From: Trichomonas tenax
Taxonomy: Eukaryota > Parabasalia > Trichomonadida > Trichomonadidae
Direction: 5' to 3'
NCBI GenBank assembly: GCA_023091735.1
Contig: JALKBU010000867.1
Location: forward strand, 1-22,269
Length of the DNA: 22,269 bases
The notes under the pieces were generated by a model, which was not told the origin of the DNA, did not search any database, and was given only the letters and a program-made list of their open reading frames with translations. This document shows, piece after piece, positions 8,819-17,248 of this stretch; position 1 is the stretch's first letter, and the number at the start of each line of letters is the position of its first letter. A program made the position numbers and the translations under genes.

Positions 8819-11262
8819 ATGGCACAAATTCCTGATGGCAATGGAGGAAATGATGATTCTGATCAATTTGAGGTTCTTCTTTCAACTGAGATTAATGTTA
8901 CATCGATTAGAATTAATAGCAATACAAAAACAATATTTGGAATTGGAACAAATAACTATGCAATGAAGTTTTGCTGTTCTTCACTTATATCATTCTGTTT
9001 CCAAGCGAACCCATCTCTTAAGAGAATTCAAGATTATGCATTTGACAATTGTTCAAAATTACAAATTATAGATCTGAGATTATGCTCTAAGCTTAAAACA
9101 ATTTCAAATTATGCATTTGCTCGATGCTCAAGTTGCACAGATATCTATTTTCCAGAAGGCCTTGTTTCTTTAGGTGACTATGTGTTTTCTTGTATGAAAT
9201 CGCTTACAATATTTTCGTTCCCAACATCGGTTCAAAACATTCCATATTGCTGTTTAATTTATAGTCCAAATTTGAATAACGATATTATCCCAACAAACAG
9301 CAATCTATCATCAATGACAAAGTGGATCATTCGCGAAACCAGAGTATCATCAATACGAATCTCTTCAAAGGTTACTCAAATCATGTATGGGGTTTTTAAA
9401 GGATCATCGATTTCCAATATTGAAGTTGATACAGAAAATGAAGTTTACTATTCAGAAAACGGTGTATTATATTCAAAAGTTCAAAAATATTTGATTTGTG
9501 TTCCGTCACAGCTTTCTATTGATATTTTGACAATCCCTGAAGGTATTATAGGAGTTTGGAGTTCATCTTGTGTAGGATGTCAATTTAGAACAATCAGATT
9601 TCCATCAACTTTTACATTTATTTCAAGCTATATTTTTCCAAATTCGAACTTATATAAAATCAATATTCCAGAAGGCGTTACTCAAATAGGAGAATATGCA
9701 TTTGCCTCTGCTAAGCAATTTGAAAATGTTGTTCTTCCATCCTCATTGACATCGCATCCAACGAATTGCTTTTTATTAACAAATATTAGTAAAATTGTAA
9801 TTCCCTCATCAATAACAAGTATTGGGATTGATTGCTTCAAAGATTGCGTAAGATTCATGAAATTGGTTATTCCTGATACTATTTCCAAACTTCCTGGAAG
9901 TATCTGCAGTTCATGGACAACAATAAAGTTTGGAAACAATTCGAAATTCTATTTGCTCAACCAAGCTTATGTTTTAGACATTGCAAACAAAACATTTGTG
10001 ATTGACATTGGCCCAAATACAGCGAGAAATGTTGAAATATTATCATCTGTTACAACAATAGGTCAAAATGCATTTTCGGGTAAATCAAATTTATTATCCA
10101 TAACTTTCCCTCAAGACGAGGCTTTGACAATGATAAACCCTAATGCATTCACAAGTTGTACTAAAATGAGATTCATTGATATTCCTAAATCCATTAAAAT
10201 ACTGGGAAATCAAGCATTTTTTGGTTGTCAAAACTTGAACATTATTACGTTACCAAACCTTACTTCAATTGGTGATGAATGTTTCTCAGAATGTTCAAAC
10301 TTGTGTTGCGTCGATTTCAATAATTCAAAAATATCTGGAGTTTCAATAACTTGTTTTGCAGAATGTCATAATTTGACAAATGCTATTCTTCCAGAATCAG
10401 TGTTATATTTTAAAAATAAATGTTTCTTGGATTGCTTCAAACTTGCAAATATAGAATTCCCAACTAATCTCATCATGGTTTATCAGAACGCATTTCAAAA
10501 TTGCAACTTAGCATCAATTGATTTATCATTATGCGATAATTTAGATTCGATCGATGATTTTGCATTTTGTAACAATTCTCACTTAGAAAGAATTACATTT
10601 TCTAATAATATCAGAACACTAATCTGAAATTATTAAATTTCGCAGTGTCTATTGAGTCAATTGGAAACTATGCCTTCAGATATTGTAGAATACTAACATC
10701 TATATATATTCCGGCTGAAGCTTTTCTTACAAATATAGGGATTGGAGTTTTCAGAGGATGTTCTTCGATAGCAAATATAATGTGTAATAGTGATAAGTTC
10801 AGTGTATTCAATGGCGCATTATTCAATAATGATGTTTCAATATTGATTCTTTTCCCGCCAGCGATGAATGTGACTTTCTTCTCACTTCCTCCAACAACAA
10901 AGATAATCTCAGAGTCTTCTTTTATGGATTGTCATAACTTAATATCAGTTTTAATTCCATTGAATAGTGTAACAAGAATTCTTAGCAACGCTTTTGAAAA
11001 TTGCATCAATTTGCGATGGATTAACATTCCATCATGTGTTACATATGTTGGTTCTGATGCATTCATAGGTTGCCGTAGCCTCATCTGTGGCGTCGAAGTC
11101 GAGAGCAAAGACAAAACATTTGTAATCAATCTTTATAAAGTTGCTAAATTACGTTCGAAAACAATTCTTGCATGTAATGGATTCATTATACAAAATTGCC
11201 ACAAGATATATAATCTCGGACAAATAGTTACCATTGCTGTTTTTATTATCTTATTCAAATAA
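8819..11262 (+). pseudogene. BspA-like leucine-rich-repeat protein gene, frame broken near 10618
   Basis: The first frame (8819-10627) encodes 602 residues of LRR_5/BspA-type repeats of about 23 residues, with the recurring pattern of a LxxIxFP-like strand, an IxxIGxxAF turn and FxxC, for example FDNCSKLQIIDLRLCSKLKT and FSECSNLCCVDFNN. NGVLYSK-type inserts, common in these proteins, are visible near residue 216. The frame ends at a TGA at 10625-10627. The repeats resume in another frame, open from 10609, reading TNLKLLNFAVSIESIGNYAF, and run to 11262. The join lacks about eight residues of the expected repeat (the AFxxC part), so a small deletion that is not a multiple of three is more likely than a simple indel. 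BspA-like proteins form a very large family in trichomonads and are often proposed as surface or adhesion proteins. No signal peptide is visible, and the C-terminus has only a short hydrophobic stretch (IVTIAVFIILF). Leucines are often replaced by Ile or Phe, as usual in this family. Confidence 0.85.
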
Positions 11263-11675
11263 AAATATATTTTTTTGAAGGATTCCATTTTTTGCAAATT
11301 GTAATGAATCTCCAATGAAGATGATACTTCACTGCGATTTACACCAACATGCCAACTAAGCCATTAACTTGATATCATATTTAATTGCGCTCAAGTTGAT
11401 TACATTACAATCATCAACATATCATTTAACAATATAAATGAAATATAAAAAGATACAACTGATAATTGTAGTAGAAATAGAATTTAATATTATTGTTAAT
11501 TATATTTGATCTCATATCAAATTATTTTGATGATTATCATATATGAAATATATTTCTTGTATATCAATAGCATTCGATATTATGTCAACAATTCATCAGT
11601 TTTAGTAAGTATATTCATGTTAACCTGGATTCTGATTAATTTGATAGAAGAAAGTTTATTGAAATAGTATATTCA
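11263..11675. other. Convergent intergenic region, no gene seen
   Basis: Very AT-rich sequence between the 3' ends of the BspA-like pseudogene and the PAQR gene. It contains small hairpins such as TTTGAT with ATCAAA around 11505-11521. AATAAA-like strings fall shortly after both stop codons. No ORF or RNA gene is evident. Confidence 0.5.
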
Positions 11676-12341
11676 TTACTCACTCTTTTTTACCTGGTTA
11701 ATGAACTTCTCTCCAAGTAAATAAACTGCCTTAAAATGACAAAGAGCACCAATTGCAATAAAAACGTGGAAAATGCAATGAACAAAGTTGTAGTATTCAT
11801 CTATCTCGTAGAATATGCATCCTGTGGAATAGGAAATTCCGCCGGCTGCAATCCAAATAATTTGTTCTTTATTGAAGGATCTCGCGAATTCTCTAATGCG
11901 AACCATGATGCTCCATCCCATGGCAAGGTAAATATATGTGCCTGGAATCTTATCGAAGAAGAATATTTTTGAAATAATGCCAACAAGTGCGAAAAGCCAA
12001 ACAAAAATGAGTAGAGCAATACCGGACCACGTTCTCATGGCATATAATATGCACGGAGTATATGTTCCTGCAATCAAAATAAAGATTGTGCAGTGATCAA
12101 TATAACGAAGAACTCTTTTGAGGGGTTCGTAAGTAGACCCATGGTAAACTGTCGAGTTGAAGAACATCGCGAAGACACTAATGCCGTAAATAGCAACTCC
12201 GAAGATTGCAATATTATCGTGTGCCTTCATCTGCTGCTTGATCAGCTTTCCAGTAAGGAACAAAACAACGGGGATCATGACGCCGTGCGTTATTGCGTTG
12301 ACAAGTTCCTCTCCTGGAGCCCATACAGGAAGACTCTCCAT
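11676..12341 (-). CDS. Hemolysin III / PAQR family seven-helix membrane protein
   Basis: A full-length protein of 221 residues with the family's hallmarks in order. These are ELVNAITHG (residues 12-20), SxxxH in NSTVYHG (S63, H67), an Asp-His pair D82-H83 followed by AGTYTP (91-96), and HxxxH in FVHCIFHVF (H188, H192) with a further H202. The Ser/His/Asp/His set is the metal site known in PAQR and YqfA-type proteins, so this copy looks intact for zinc binding. About seven hydrophobic segments span the length. Relatives include bacterial hemolysin III-like proteins and eukaryotic progestin/adipoQ receptors. The family is linked to lipid or ceramide metabolism and signalling, and the hemolysin name does not prove a lytic role. 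The ATG is followed directly by the first conserved block. Four degenerate ACATGT-type elements lie 60-160 bases upstream. Confidence 0.9.
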   Translation of the reverse strand: MESLPVWAPGEELVNAITHGVMIPVVLFLTGKLIKQQMKAHDNIAIFGVAIYGISVFAMFFNSTVYHGSTYEPLKRVLRYIDHCTIFILIAGTYTPCILYAMRTWSGIALLIFVWLFALVGIISKIFFFDKIPGTYIYLAMGWSIMVRIREFARSFNKEQIIWIAAGGISYSTGCIFYEIDEYYNFVHCIFHVFIAIGALCHFKAVYLLGEKFINQVKKSE

Positions 12342-12400
12342 CCTCTAATTTTCTAAATAAAATTCCGATCACTATTGAGAACTTTGATTGAAAATACAAA

Positions 12401-12497
12401 TTTTGCCATGTAATTTATTAATTGTAGTGTAATGTATTGAAAAAATGTCATGTATTTAGGAAATTTGACTTGTAAATTGCATATTTGTCATGTAATA
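12401..12497. promoter_or_regulatory. Cluster of four degenerate ACATGT-type elements upstream of the PAQR gene
   Basis: Four variants occur within 97 bases, all in plus orientation although the gene is on the minus strand: TTTTGCCATGTAATTT (12401-12416), AATGTCATGTATT (12444-12456), TTTGACTTGTAAATT (12464-12478) and TTTGTCATGTAATA (12484-12497). A further TTTTTGACAAAA half-motif follows. The core is nearly palindromic, so orientation may matter little. Function is inferred from recurrence next to gene starts. Confidence 0.45.
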
Positions 12498-12627
12498 CAA
12501 ATTTTTGACAAAAATAATAATTAGCTTGATTTGTAAACAAATAAACAATATTTACGAAAAAAAAACATAATATTTCAATAGCAGGAAGGAAGGGTGGCGT
12601 AAAACTGTAAAAATAAGTCAATGGAAT

Positions 12628-13110
12628 TTAAATTGGAATCTTCTTTTGTTCGCAGAACTCAATAAATTCTTCCATTGTGATATAATCCTTGGATATACCA
12701 AGTCTATCAAATTCATCAATGAAATCATCGCAGAATTTCAACTTGACATCATCACCGCAAACTTTCATGAATCTTTGGATGTCAATAGCGGTCATTTTAG
12801 ACTGCTTAAGACCAGCGATCATTTTGAAGAAGTATTGATATCTCGAATCTGCGGTTCCGAAAATCTCTTGTCTCATAAAGCTTGCTTCGTGTAAGAAAAC
12901 TCTGAGTGTGATATTTCCTGGTTCTGTAAATACACTTTTAGATGGAAGTCTGAACAAAGAAAAGATATGTTGTGCATAAGTGTTCGGAATCTTTCCGTCA
13001 GAGTCCTCATCGAACTCTCTAAATACTTCGGCCATGTCTACCATCCATTCTTGTGGTAGTTTCTTGATTTCAATATCATAATCGAATATATCAATCGGAG
13101 GATGATTCAT
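12628..13110 (-). CDS. Small EF-hand-like protein (calcineurin B/centrin-like)
   Basis: A protein of 160 residues, all helical in character. Residues 34-45 (DEDSDGKIPNTY) form an EF-hand loop with good D1, D3, D5, G6 and I8 positions, flanked by AEVFREF and AQHIFSLF helices. Position 12, normally Glu, is Tyr, so calcium binding may be weak or lost. A second, degenerate loop lies near 135-146 (FDRLGISKDYITMEEFIEF), and two more helix pairs (around 68-80 and 104-120) suggest four EF-like units overall. It is probably a calcium-sensor-like or purely structural regulator; its partner cannot be told. The stop codon overlaps a TAAA string, a feature of trichomonad 3' ends. A near-perfect ACATGT element lies 31 bases before the ATG. 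Confidence 0.65.
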   Translation of the reverse strand: MNHPPIDIFDYDIEIKKLPQEWMVDMAEVFREFDEDSDGKIPNTYAQHIFSLFRLPSKSVFTEPGNITLRVFLHEASFMRQEIFGTADSRYQYFFKMIAGLKQSKMTAIDIQRFMKVCGDDVKLKFCDDFIDEFDRLGISKDYITMEEFIEFCEQKKIPI

Positions 13111-13140
13111 GTTTAAAAAATAGCAGATTTATCTTTAATT

Positions 13141-13155
13141 TTTGACATGTAAAAT
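13141..13155. promoter_or_regulatory. ACATGT-centred element upstream of the EF-hand-like gene
   Basis: TTTGACATGTAAAAT begins 31 bases upstream of the minus-strand ATG at 13110. It is in plus orientation, opposite to the gene, and continues the recurring pattern. It could equally serve the coding-like island to its right. Confidence 0.5.
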
Positions 13156-13268
13156 ATAATTGTCATAACGAAATAAAGGTTATTGTTAAGTTGGTGATTA
13201 CAATAACGATTAACATAGATCCCTCTCGATGTGTGCATTGTCGTCGTCAAAGTTTGAGGATGAATTAG

Positions 13269-13589
13269 TTTGGTTTTGAATGGACCCTCCATAATGGGTC
13301 AGTCGAATCCGCGAATAGAGTTCACAATCGTGTGGATATTAAGATGCTTGTGTGTTGCTGGCAGGATTTTTTCAAAAAAATCACCTTTGGCCGTGGAAAA
13401 TTTTCATATTTATTATTGATGATTCGCACAGACATCGAGAAGGACAACGAAGAACAAGAATTCGTAGGAACTTTTGTTGTCAATGCTGATGATGACACTG
13501 CTTTCTTCCAGCAAATTGCAATCGTCAATGCGATAACTGTATGTTCTCGTTCCTTTGTAAATCATCCCTTAAAGGCCTTTCATCATTAG
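13269..13589 (+). pseudogene. Coding-like island of unknown family (gene remnant or exon)
   Basis: One frame is open from just after a TAG at 13266-13268 to a TAG at 13587-13589. In-frame ATGs lie at 13344 and 13419. The part from 13419 is richer in G/C and in Asp, Glu and Asn codons than the surrounding intergenic DNA and encodes RTDIEKDNEEQEFVGTFVVN and ADDDTAFFQQIAIVNAIT, which reads like real protein. I do not recognise the family. A GTATGT at 13539-13544 and an ACTAAC at 13686-13691 followed by TTTTAACAG (AG at 13706-13707) could be splice signals, which would end the protein seven codons into the next exon. It may be a short gene, an exon or a decayed fragment. Confidence 0.35.
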
Positions 13590-13844
13590 GTGGAACCAAT
13601 TTCATCCCAAAGCTTGTTTAATTATATTTTACTAGAGTAAATAGAGTATTTCTATCATAGCATTACCCTCTTTTTCGCATGGATTACTAACGAATGAATT
13701 TTAACAGAATATTTTGTTAATATCATTATAAATTAATTGAATATTCTATTGATAGTTTTTGAAGTTAGACGTTGGATATATGTCAATGAGTAGTTTTCAT
13801 TTGACATTAATACAATAAAAGAATTTAATAACAAATTCGGCATT
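13590..13844. other. Intergenic region, no further gene seen
   Basis: AT-rich sequence downstream of the coding-like island and of the 3' end of the charged-protein gene. Apart from the possible intron end near 13686-13707, nothing is recognised. Confidence 0.4.
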
Positions 13845-14690
13845 CTATTGTGATAGTTTGGCAATCAACTCATCACAATCTTCGCATAAATTCGTGGCGC
13901 ATTGTTTGTATGTGATTTTAAGCATAGGATCATATGATAGCACAAATTTTTCTTTTACCTCGCATATTTTATCAACTTCTGGCTCAACATATGACTTTCT
14001 GGCTGTCCTGGCTCTAGTTGTCTTAGAGTTGAAGTCATCTATAGTTCTTCCATGATGTTTATGTTTCCGCATTGATTTGCTATTCAACTCTTGCAAACTT
14101 AATTCTGTTTGATTTGGTGCAATCGATCTTAACTGCTCAGCAGTGTATGTTGTTGTGTTTGCAAGCCTCAGCATTTTTGTTCTTCTCTCTTCATCCTTTT
14201 GGTTGATCTGATTTTTAGGTTCGAGATCTGATAATGATAATGTGCTTGATGTCCTAGAAAAGTCTGACCCGCTGACAGATGTCTTAATATTGATATTGTT
14301 TTGGCTTGTATTCGATAGATCACTCGATTGATAAATATAATCAGGTAATTTTTTCTTTTTAATTGCAGCTTTAATAGAAGAACGAACTATTTCAGCTTCA
14401 ATTGGTTCTGTATTTTGAAAATATTGAGTTCTTTCGAATGCAGTTTTGGGTGTTGTTTCGTATAAATATTCTTGATCGGATTCTGTGATATCATTCGATA
14501 GCTTGTTGATTTCTTGTTCGATTTTTTCAAGATCTTTGTTTGCTTGATAAATCATCTTTTTAATTGGTGATTGAGAATTCATTTTCGCTCTTTCGCGATC
14601 GAATTTTCGATCTTTGGTCAAAACTTCAATCATTCTGTCAAGATTGGAGCTCGATAAAAAGGATTTAGAATAATTGACTTTGCTTTTCAT
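13845..14690 (-). CDS. Unrecognised charged protein with short coiled coil
   Basis: A protein of 281 residues that I cannot assign. It begins MKSKVNYSKSFLSSSNLDRM. A predicted helical or coiled-coil stretch follows near residues 45-72 (NKDLEKIEQEINKLSNDITE). The middle is disordered and rich in Ser, Thr and Asn (about 120-165), then comes a basic region with KHKHHGRTIDD (about 205-215) and RARTARKSY. The C-terminus is a compact, possibly folded piece with three cysteines (CATNLCEDC, near 262-270). Codon use and length support a real gene. It is divergent from the CSTPP1-like gene, with 109 bases between the start codons and one ACATGT element in the gap. It is likely a lineage-specific protein, possibly a cytoskeletal or phosphorylated scaffold, but that is a guess. 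Confidence 0.7.
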   Translation of the reverse strand: MKSKVNYSKSFLSSSNLDRMIEVLTKDRKFDRERAKMNSQSPIKKMIYQANKDLEKIEQEINKLSNDITESDQEYLYETTPKTAFERTQYFQNTEPIEAEIVRSSIKAAIKKKKLPDYIYQSSDLSNTSQNNINIKTSVSGSDFSRTSSTLSLSDLEPKNQINQKDEERRTKMLRLANTTTYTAEQLRSIAPNQTELSLQELNSKSMRKHKHHGRTIDDFNSKTTRARTARKSYVEPEVDKICEVKEKFVLSYDPMLKITYKQCATNLCEDCDELIAKLSQ

Positions 14691-14746
14691 TTTATACGTT
14701 TAAATTTAGGGGTCTTCTCCCCCTGTTTTATTTTTTTTTGAGCAAA

Positions 14747-14760
14747 TATGACATGTAAAG
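14747..14760. promoter_or_regulatory. ACATGT-centred element in a divergent promoter
   Basis: TATGACATGTAAAG lies between the start codons at 14690 (minus) and 14800 (plus), 57 and 40 bases away. The same element can therefore serve both genes. It reads in the plus direction, toward the CSTPP1-like gene. Confidence 0.5.
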
Positions 14761-14799
14761 TCTGAACAAATTTGTGAGATTTTAAAATCGTTATTTTTT

Positions 14800-15828
14800 A
14801 TGGGAGAGGAAAGTCACGGATTTGATTGGACATTTCCAAAGGTTTTCCAAACACTGGAAACCAAAATAAAATTTACAAGAGATATTCTTGCTGCCTTTGA
14901 GCAGTTTCCTTCAGAAACAAGACTAAATTGCGATGATTTTTATTCAATCATTTCATTGGTTTGTGCTGATGTCCCATATAACTTTATTGTCTTTGTATGT
15001 GAGTGTGTCGATCCATCCATATCATCAGGAACGATCATGTCGCATAGAATACCTTTCGGAAATTTCTTACTCGCGTTTCCTTGCTGTATTATATATCCAT
15101 ATTTCTTGCATGAACTTCTTACGCTATTTAAGACTGCTGACACTCTTAGAAGAGGCGTAATATCAAAAGATAGATTTTTAGACATTTTGCATCAAATTTA
15201 CACACGATTTTTCCCACCGCCACCAGATCCTAAGGACAAAAGTGGTAATCCTCCGCCTGCTCCTCAAGCAAAACTCATTGAGGATTCCAATGGAAACGAA
15301 AAAAGGTACCCAATGCCTGATATTGTTGATGAGTTTGAAAGGGCAACTGAAGAGCTTGGCAAAAGCTCTGTTCAAACGCTTCTTTTTGTTATGTGGCAAA
15401 AAGATGCTTTATTAATTCAGTGTAAAGAGCGCGCAAACATACCAGAAGTCAACGAATATCTTCCACTCTACGAAGCGCAGCCAATGAATAGACCAGGAAA
15501 TCCAAATGATGCAAATGAACCATTCACCAGAGATGGAGAACAAATTTCAACAACAGAAATTCATGGTGAAACTGTCCCAGAAAGCGCAGAAGGAGAGAAA
15601 CAAGAAGAGGATGCGGAAGAAGGAGAACAGAACCCTGAAGAAAGCGCAGAACAACAAGAAGAAAACGTAGAACAAAATGCAGAAGAAAATGTTGAAAATC
15701 AACAGCAAAATGGTGAAAATCAAAAACAAAATACTGAAGAAGCAGAAAAATCTCCAGTGAAAGAAAATGCTCCTGAATCACAAGAATCTGCTGAGGCTCA
15801 AAATGAAGAAGATCAACAAGATTCTTGA
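14800..15828 (+). CDS. CSTPP1 (C11orf49)-like protein with acidic low-complexity tail
   Basis: A protein of 342 residues. Residues about 24-115 form an alpha-helical unit with EF-hand-like spacing: FTRDILAAFEQF, then CDDFYSIISLVCADVPYNF, then RIPFGNFLLAFPCCIIYPYF and LHELLTLF. This order, including the LVCxDxP and FxxFLxAF pieces, strongly resembles human CSTPP1/C11orf49, a centriolar-satellite regulator of the tubulin polyglutamylase complex. A second conserved-looking block at about 170-205 (YPMPDIVDEFERATEELGKS and on) fits that protein's proline-led C-terminal helix region. Between them lies a proline-rich insert (138-155). Residues after about 230 are a Glu/Gln/Asn-rich tail of low complexity, which is not diagnostic. 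The assignment is from recalled pattern only and needs a profile search. If right, it would act at basal bodies or axonemes. The start is the first ATG in frame, 40 bases past the ACATGT element. Confidence 0.5.
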   Translation: MGEESHGFDWTFPKVFQTLETKIKFTRDILAAFEQFPSETRLNCDDFYSIISLVCADVPYNFIVFVCECVDPSISSGTIMSHRIPFGNFLLAFPCCIIYPYFLHELLTLFKTADTLRRGVISKDRFLDILHQIYTRFFPPPPDPKDKSGNPPPAPQAKLIEDSNGNEKRYPMPDIVDEFERATEELGKSSVQTLLFVMWQKDALLIQCKERANIPEVNEYLPLYEAQPMNRPGNPNDANEPFTRDGEQISTTEIHGETVPESAEGEKQEEDAEEGEQNPEESAEQQEENVEQNAEENVENQQQNGENQKQNTEEAEKSPVKENAPESQESAEAQNEEDQQDS

Positions 15829-16204
15829 GATCTTTGATTATTCTTTATATTATAAATGTTTGTTTTTTCTTTAATTATAGTTTTCATTACAATTGCACCT
15901 GAAAATGTATCAAATATTAAGTTTGTGGAATAAATATGAATCAAAACTAAGGAAAAGAATGCATTTAATAAAATGTAGTTATTAAATATAAATAATGCCT
16001 GTAAAGTATAGCTTAGTGTATGAATTGTTTTTACGAATTCTTGATTCAAAATTTAGAAAAATTAGATTTAAGGAAAAAATTTGAGAAAAAGTTAATTCTA
16101 TCGGTCACAAAGAAAAAAATATTTTGGCAATAGATAGTATTCATGGAGAGAAGTTAAATCGCAAAAATTTTGTTCCATGGTATTTTTCTCTTGTCATTTT
16201 TTTA
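15829..16204. other. Intergenic region, no gene seen
   Basis: Very AT-rich sequence between two plus-strand genes. A TATAAA string follows the upstream stop by about 25 bases. The recurring ACATGT element is absent here, unlike before most genes. An open frame continues upstream of the RBX start to 16124 but only from a TTG. Confidence 0.45.
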
Positions 16205-16211
16205 ATGACAA
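16191..16211. repeat. Inverted repeat spanning the RBX-like start codon
   Basis: TTGTCATT (16191-16198) and AATGACAA (16204-16211) are perfect complements separated by five T. The ATG at 16205 lies inside the right arm. The TGTCAT half resembles half of the recurring upstream element. It could be chance in AT-rich DNA. Confidence 0.4.
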
Positions 16212-16579
16212 CTCCAGCGCCTACGACTGCTCCACCAGCACCAGCAAAAGCGGAACAAAAACCAGCTGCAGCACCAAAAGACAAAGTCGATCCAAATAAA
16301 GGAAAGAAAGCAGTCCAGATGAAATTCGTTGTTCAAAAATACGCACCAGTTTACTTATCTTCGTGGGAAGGAGAACAGGCTACCTGCGCTATATGCAAGA
16401 GTGAATTCCTTAGCCCATGCAGTCAATGCGAAGCAAAGAATATCACGCATCCATGTCCTATTGCAACAGGTAAATGCGGCCACAAATATCACCAACACTG
16501 CATAGACTCATGGATTAAGAAACAGGGCAACAGAGCTTGCCCCCTTTGTGGTACTGATTTCATTCTCAAGACAGATTAA
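16205..16579 (+). CDS. RBX1/RBX2-type RING-H2 subunit of cullin ubiquitin ligases
   Basis: A protein of 124 residues. A Pro/Ala/Lys-rich leader (1-36) is followed by QMKFVVQKYAPVYLSSWEGE (38-57). That matches the beta-strand by which RBX proteins enter the cullin C-terminal domain, including the conserved Trp at residue 54. The RING follows with the full three-zinc ligand set of the RBX/APC11 type: C61, C64, C72, C75, C84, C91, H93, H96, H98, C99, C112 and C115. The last ligand is Cys (CPLC), as in RBX2/RNF7 and APC11, whereas RBX1 has Asp there. It would recruit E2 enzymes to SCF-like complexes for ubiquitin or NEDD8 transfer. APC11 is an alternative, but the SPCSQCEAKN linker looks closer to RBX1/2. 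The frame extends upstream only from a TTG, so ATG 16205 is chosen. Confidence 0.85.
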   Translation: MTTPAPTTAPPAPAKAEQKPAAAPKDKVDPNKGKKAVQMKFVVQKYAPVYLSSWEGEQATCAICKSEFLSPCSQCEAKNITHPCPIATGKCGHKYHQHCIDSWIKKQGNRACPLCGTDFILKTD

Positions 16580-17248
16580 TTTCAGAAGACCACGAATTTG
16601 CATTTCGAGCGATATCTATTGCCAGCAGACAAATTACATTCATTAGATTGTTTTTATAAAATTAAAAGATATTTTCATAACCAATTATTTCCATTACATG
16701 TTATCACAATCCTATCGGCGATAATCTCTTAGATACAAATTTGAACTGCTCAAGTATATGAAAAATTAAGGTCTCTTAATAATTTAAATATTAATGCATG
16801 CATAGCAGAAACAATACAACATCTTTATCACACAAAATATCTATTTTTTTTCTGTCAAATCACATTCTAACACTGCAATTGGCGCAAAAGTGAGGATTTA
16901 CATCGGCATCTCTGATACTTTTTAATCATAAAAATACACATTTTACAGAGATAGAAATATAATTTGGGCTCAAAATTCATGATTTCTTTGATATTGAAGA
17001 TATATTTATGTCAATTTTATGCATGCTTTAGCAAATAGGATTAGACATTGCCCTAGTTGAGAATTATTGATTGTCTGTACTCATTTTTTTAATGATAAGA
17101 AACCAATAATAAATTTTACATGACAAATCTATTTGAATTTGACGGTTTTTGCCAATGTAAAGATTTTTACATGATACATTTCATGAAAAAAAATCTTATA
17201 ATGACACTTTTCAGTGTAAAGTATTTTTATTCAAATTTGTAATTGAAT
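16580..17248. other. Long intergenic region upstream of the TKL kinase
   Basis: About 670 AT-rich bases with no convincing ORF on either strand. ATTACATGTTATCA near 16693 resembles the ACATGT element but is not close to a start. The last 140 bases carry a cluster of such elements, described separately. No RNA gene is recognised. Confidence 0.5.
17114..17178. promoter_or_regulatory. Cluster of three ACATGT-type elements upstream of the TKL kinase
   Basis: TTTTACATGACAAAT (17114-17128), TTTTTGCCAATGTAAAG (17146-17162) and TTTTTACATGATACA (17164-17178) lie 70-135 bases before the kinase ATG. The first and third are in reverse orientation relative to the gene. The second has one extra base in the core. 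The density of copies just before a start supports a regulatory role. Confidence 0.5.

Noticed and set aside
13200..13330. Possible tRNA or small RNA from GTCGAATCC and a GACCC/GGGTC stem
   Set aside because: No A box, no cloverleaf stems and no anticodon arm could be laid out; the B-box match is partial.
14800..14820. GAGGAAAGTC, similar to the first conserved block of RNase P RNA
   Set aside because: It is the start of a well-supported coding frame and no other conserved RNase P blocks follow.
15524..15781. Long minus-strand frame rich in Leu and Phe opposite the CSTPP1-like tail
   Set aside because: It is the mirror of Glu/Gln/Asn codons on the real coding strand, so it is a shadow.
16124..16204. 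N-terminal extension of the RBX-like frame with a hydrophobic stretch
   Set aside because: It would start at TTG; the ATG at 16205 precedes a sensible RBX leader, and the hydrophobic stretch comes from AT-rich leader DNA.
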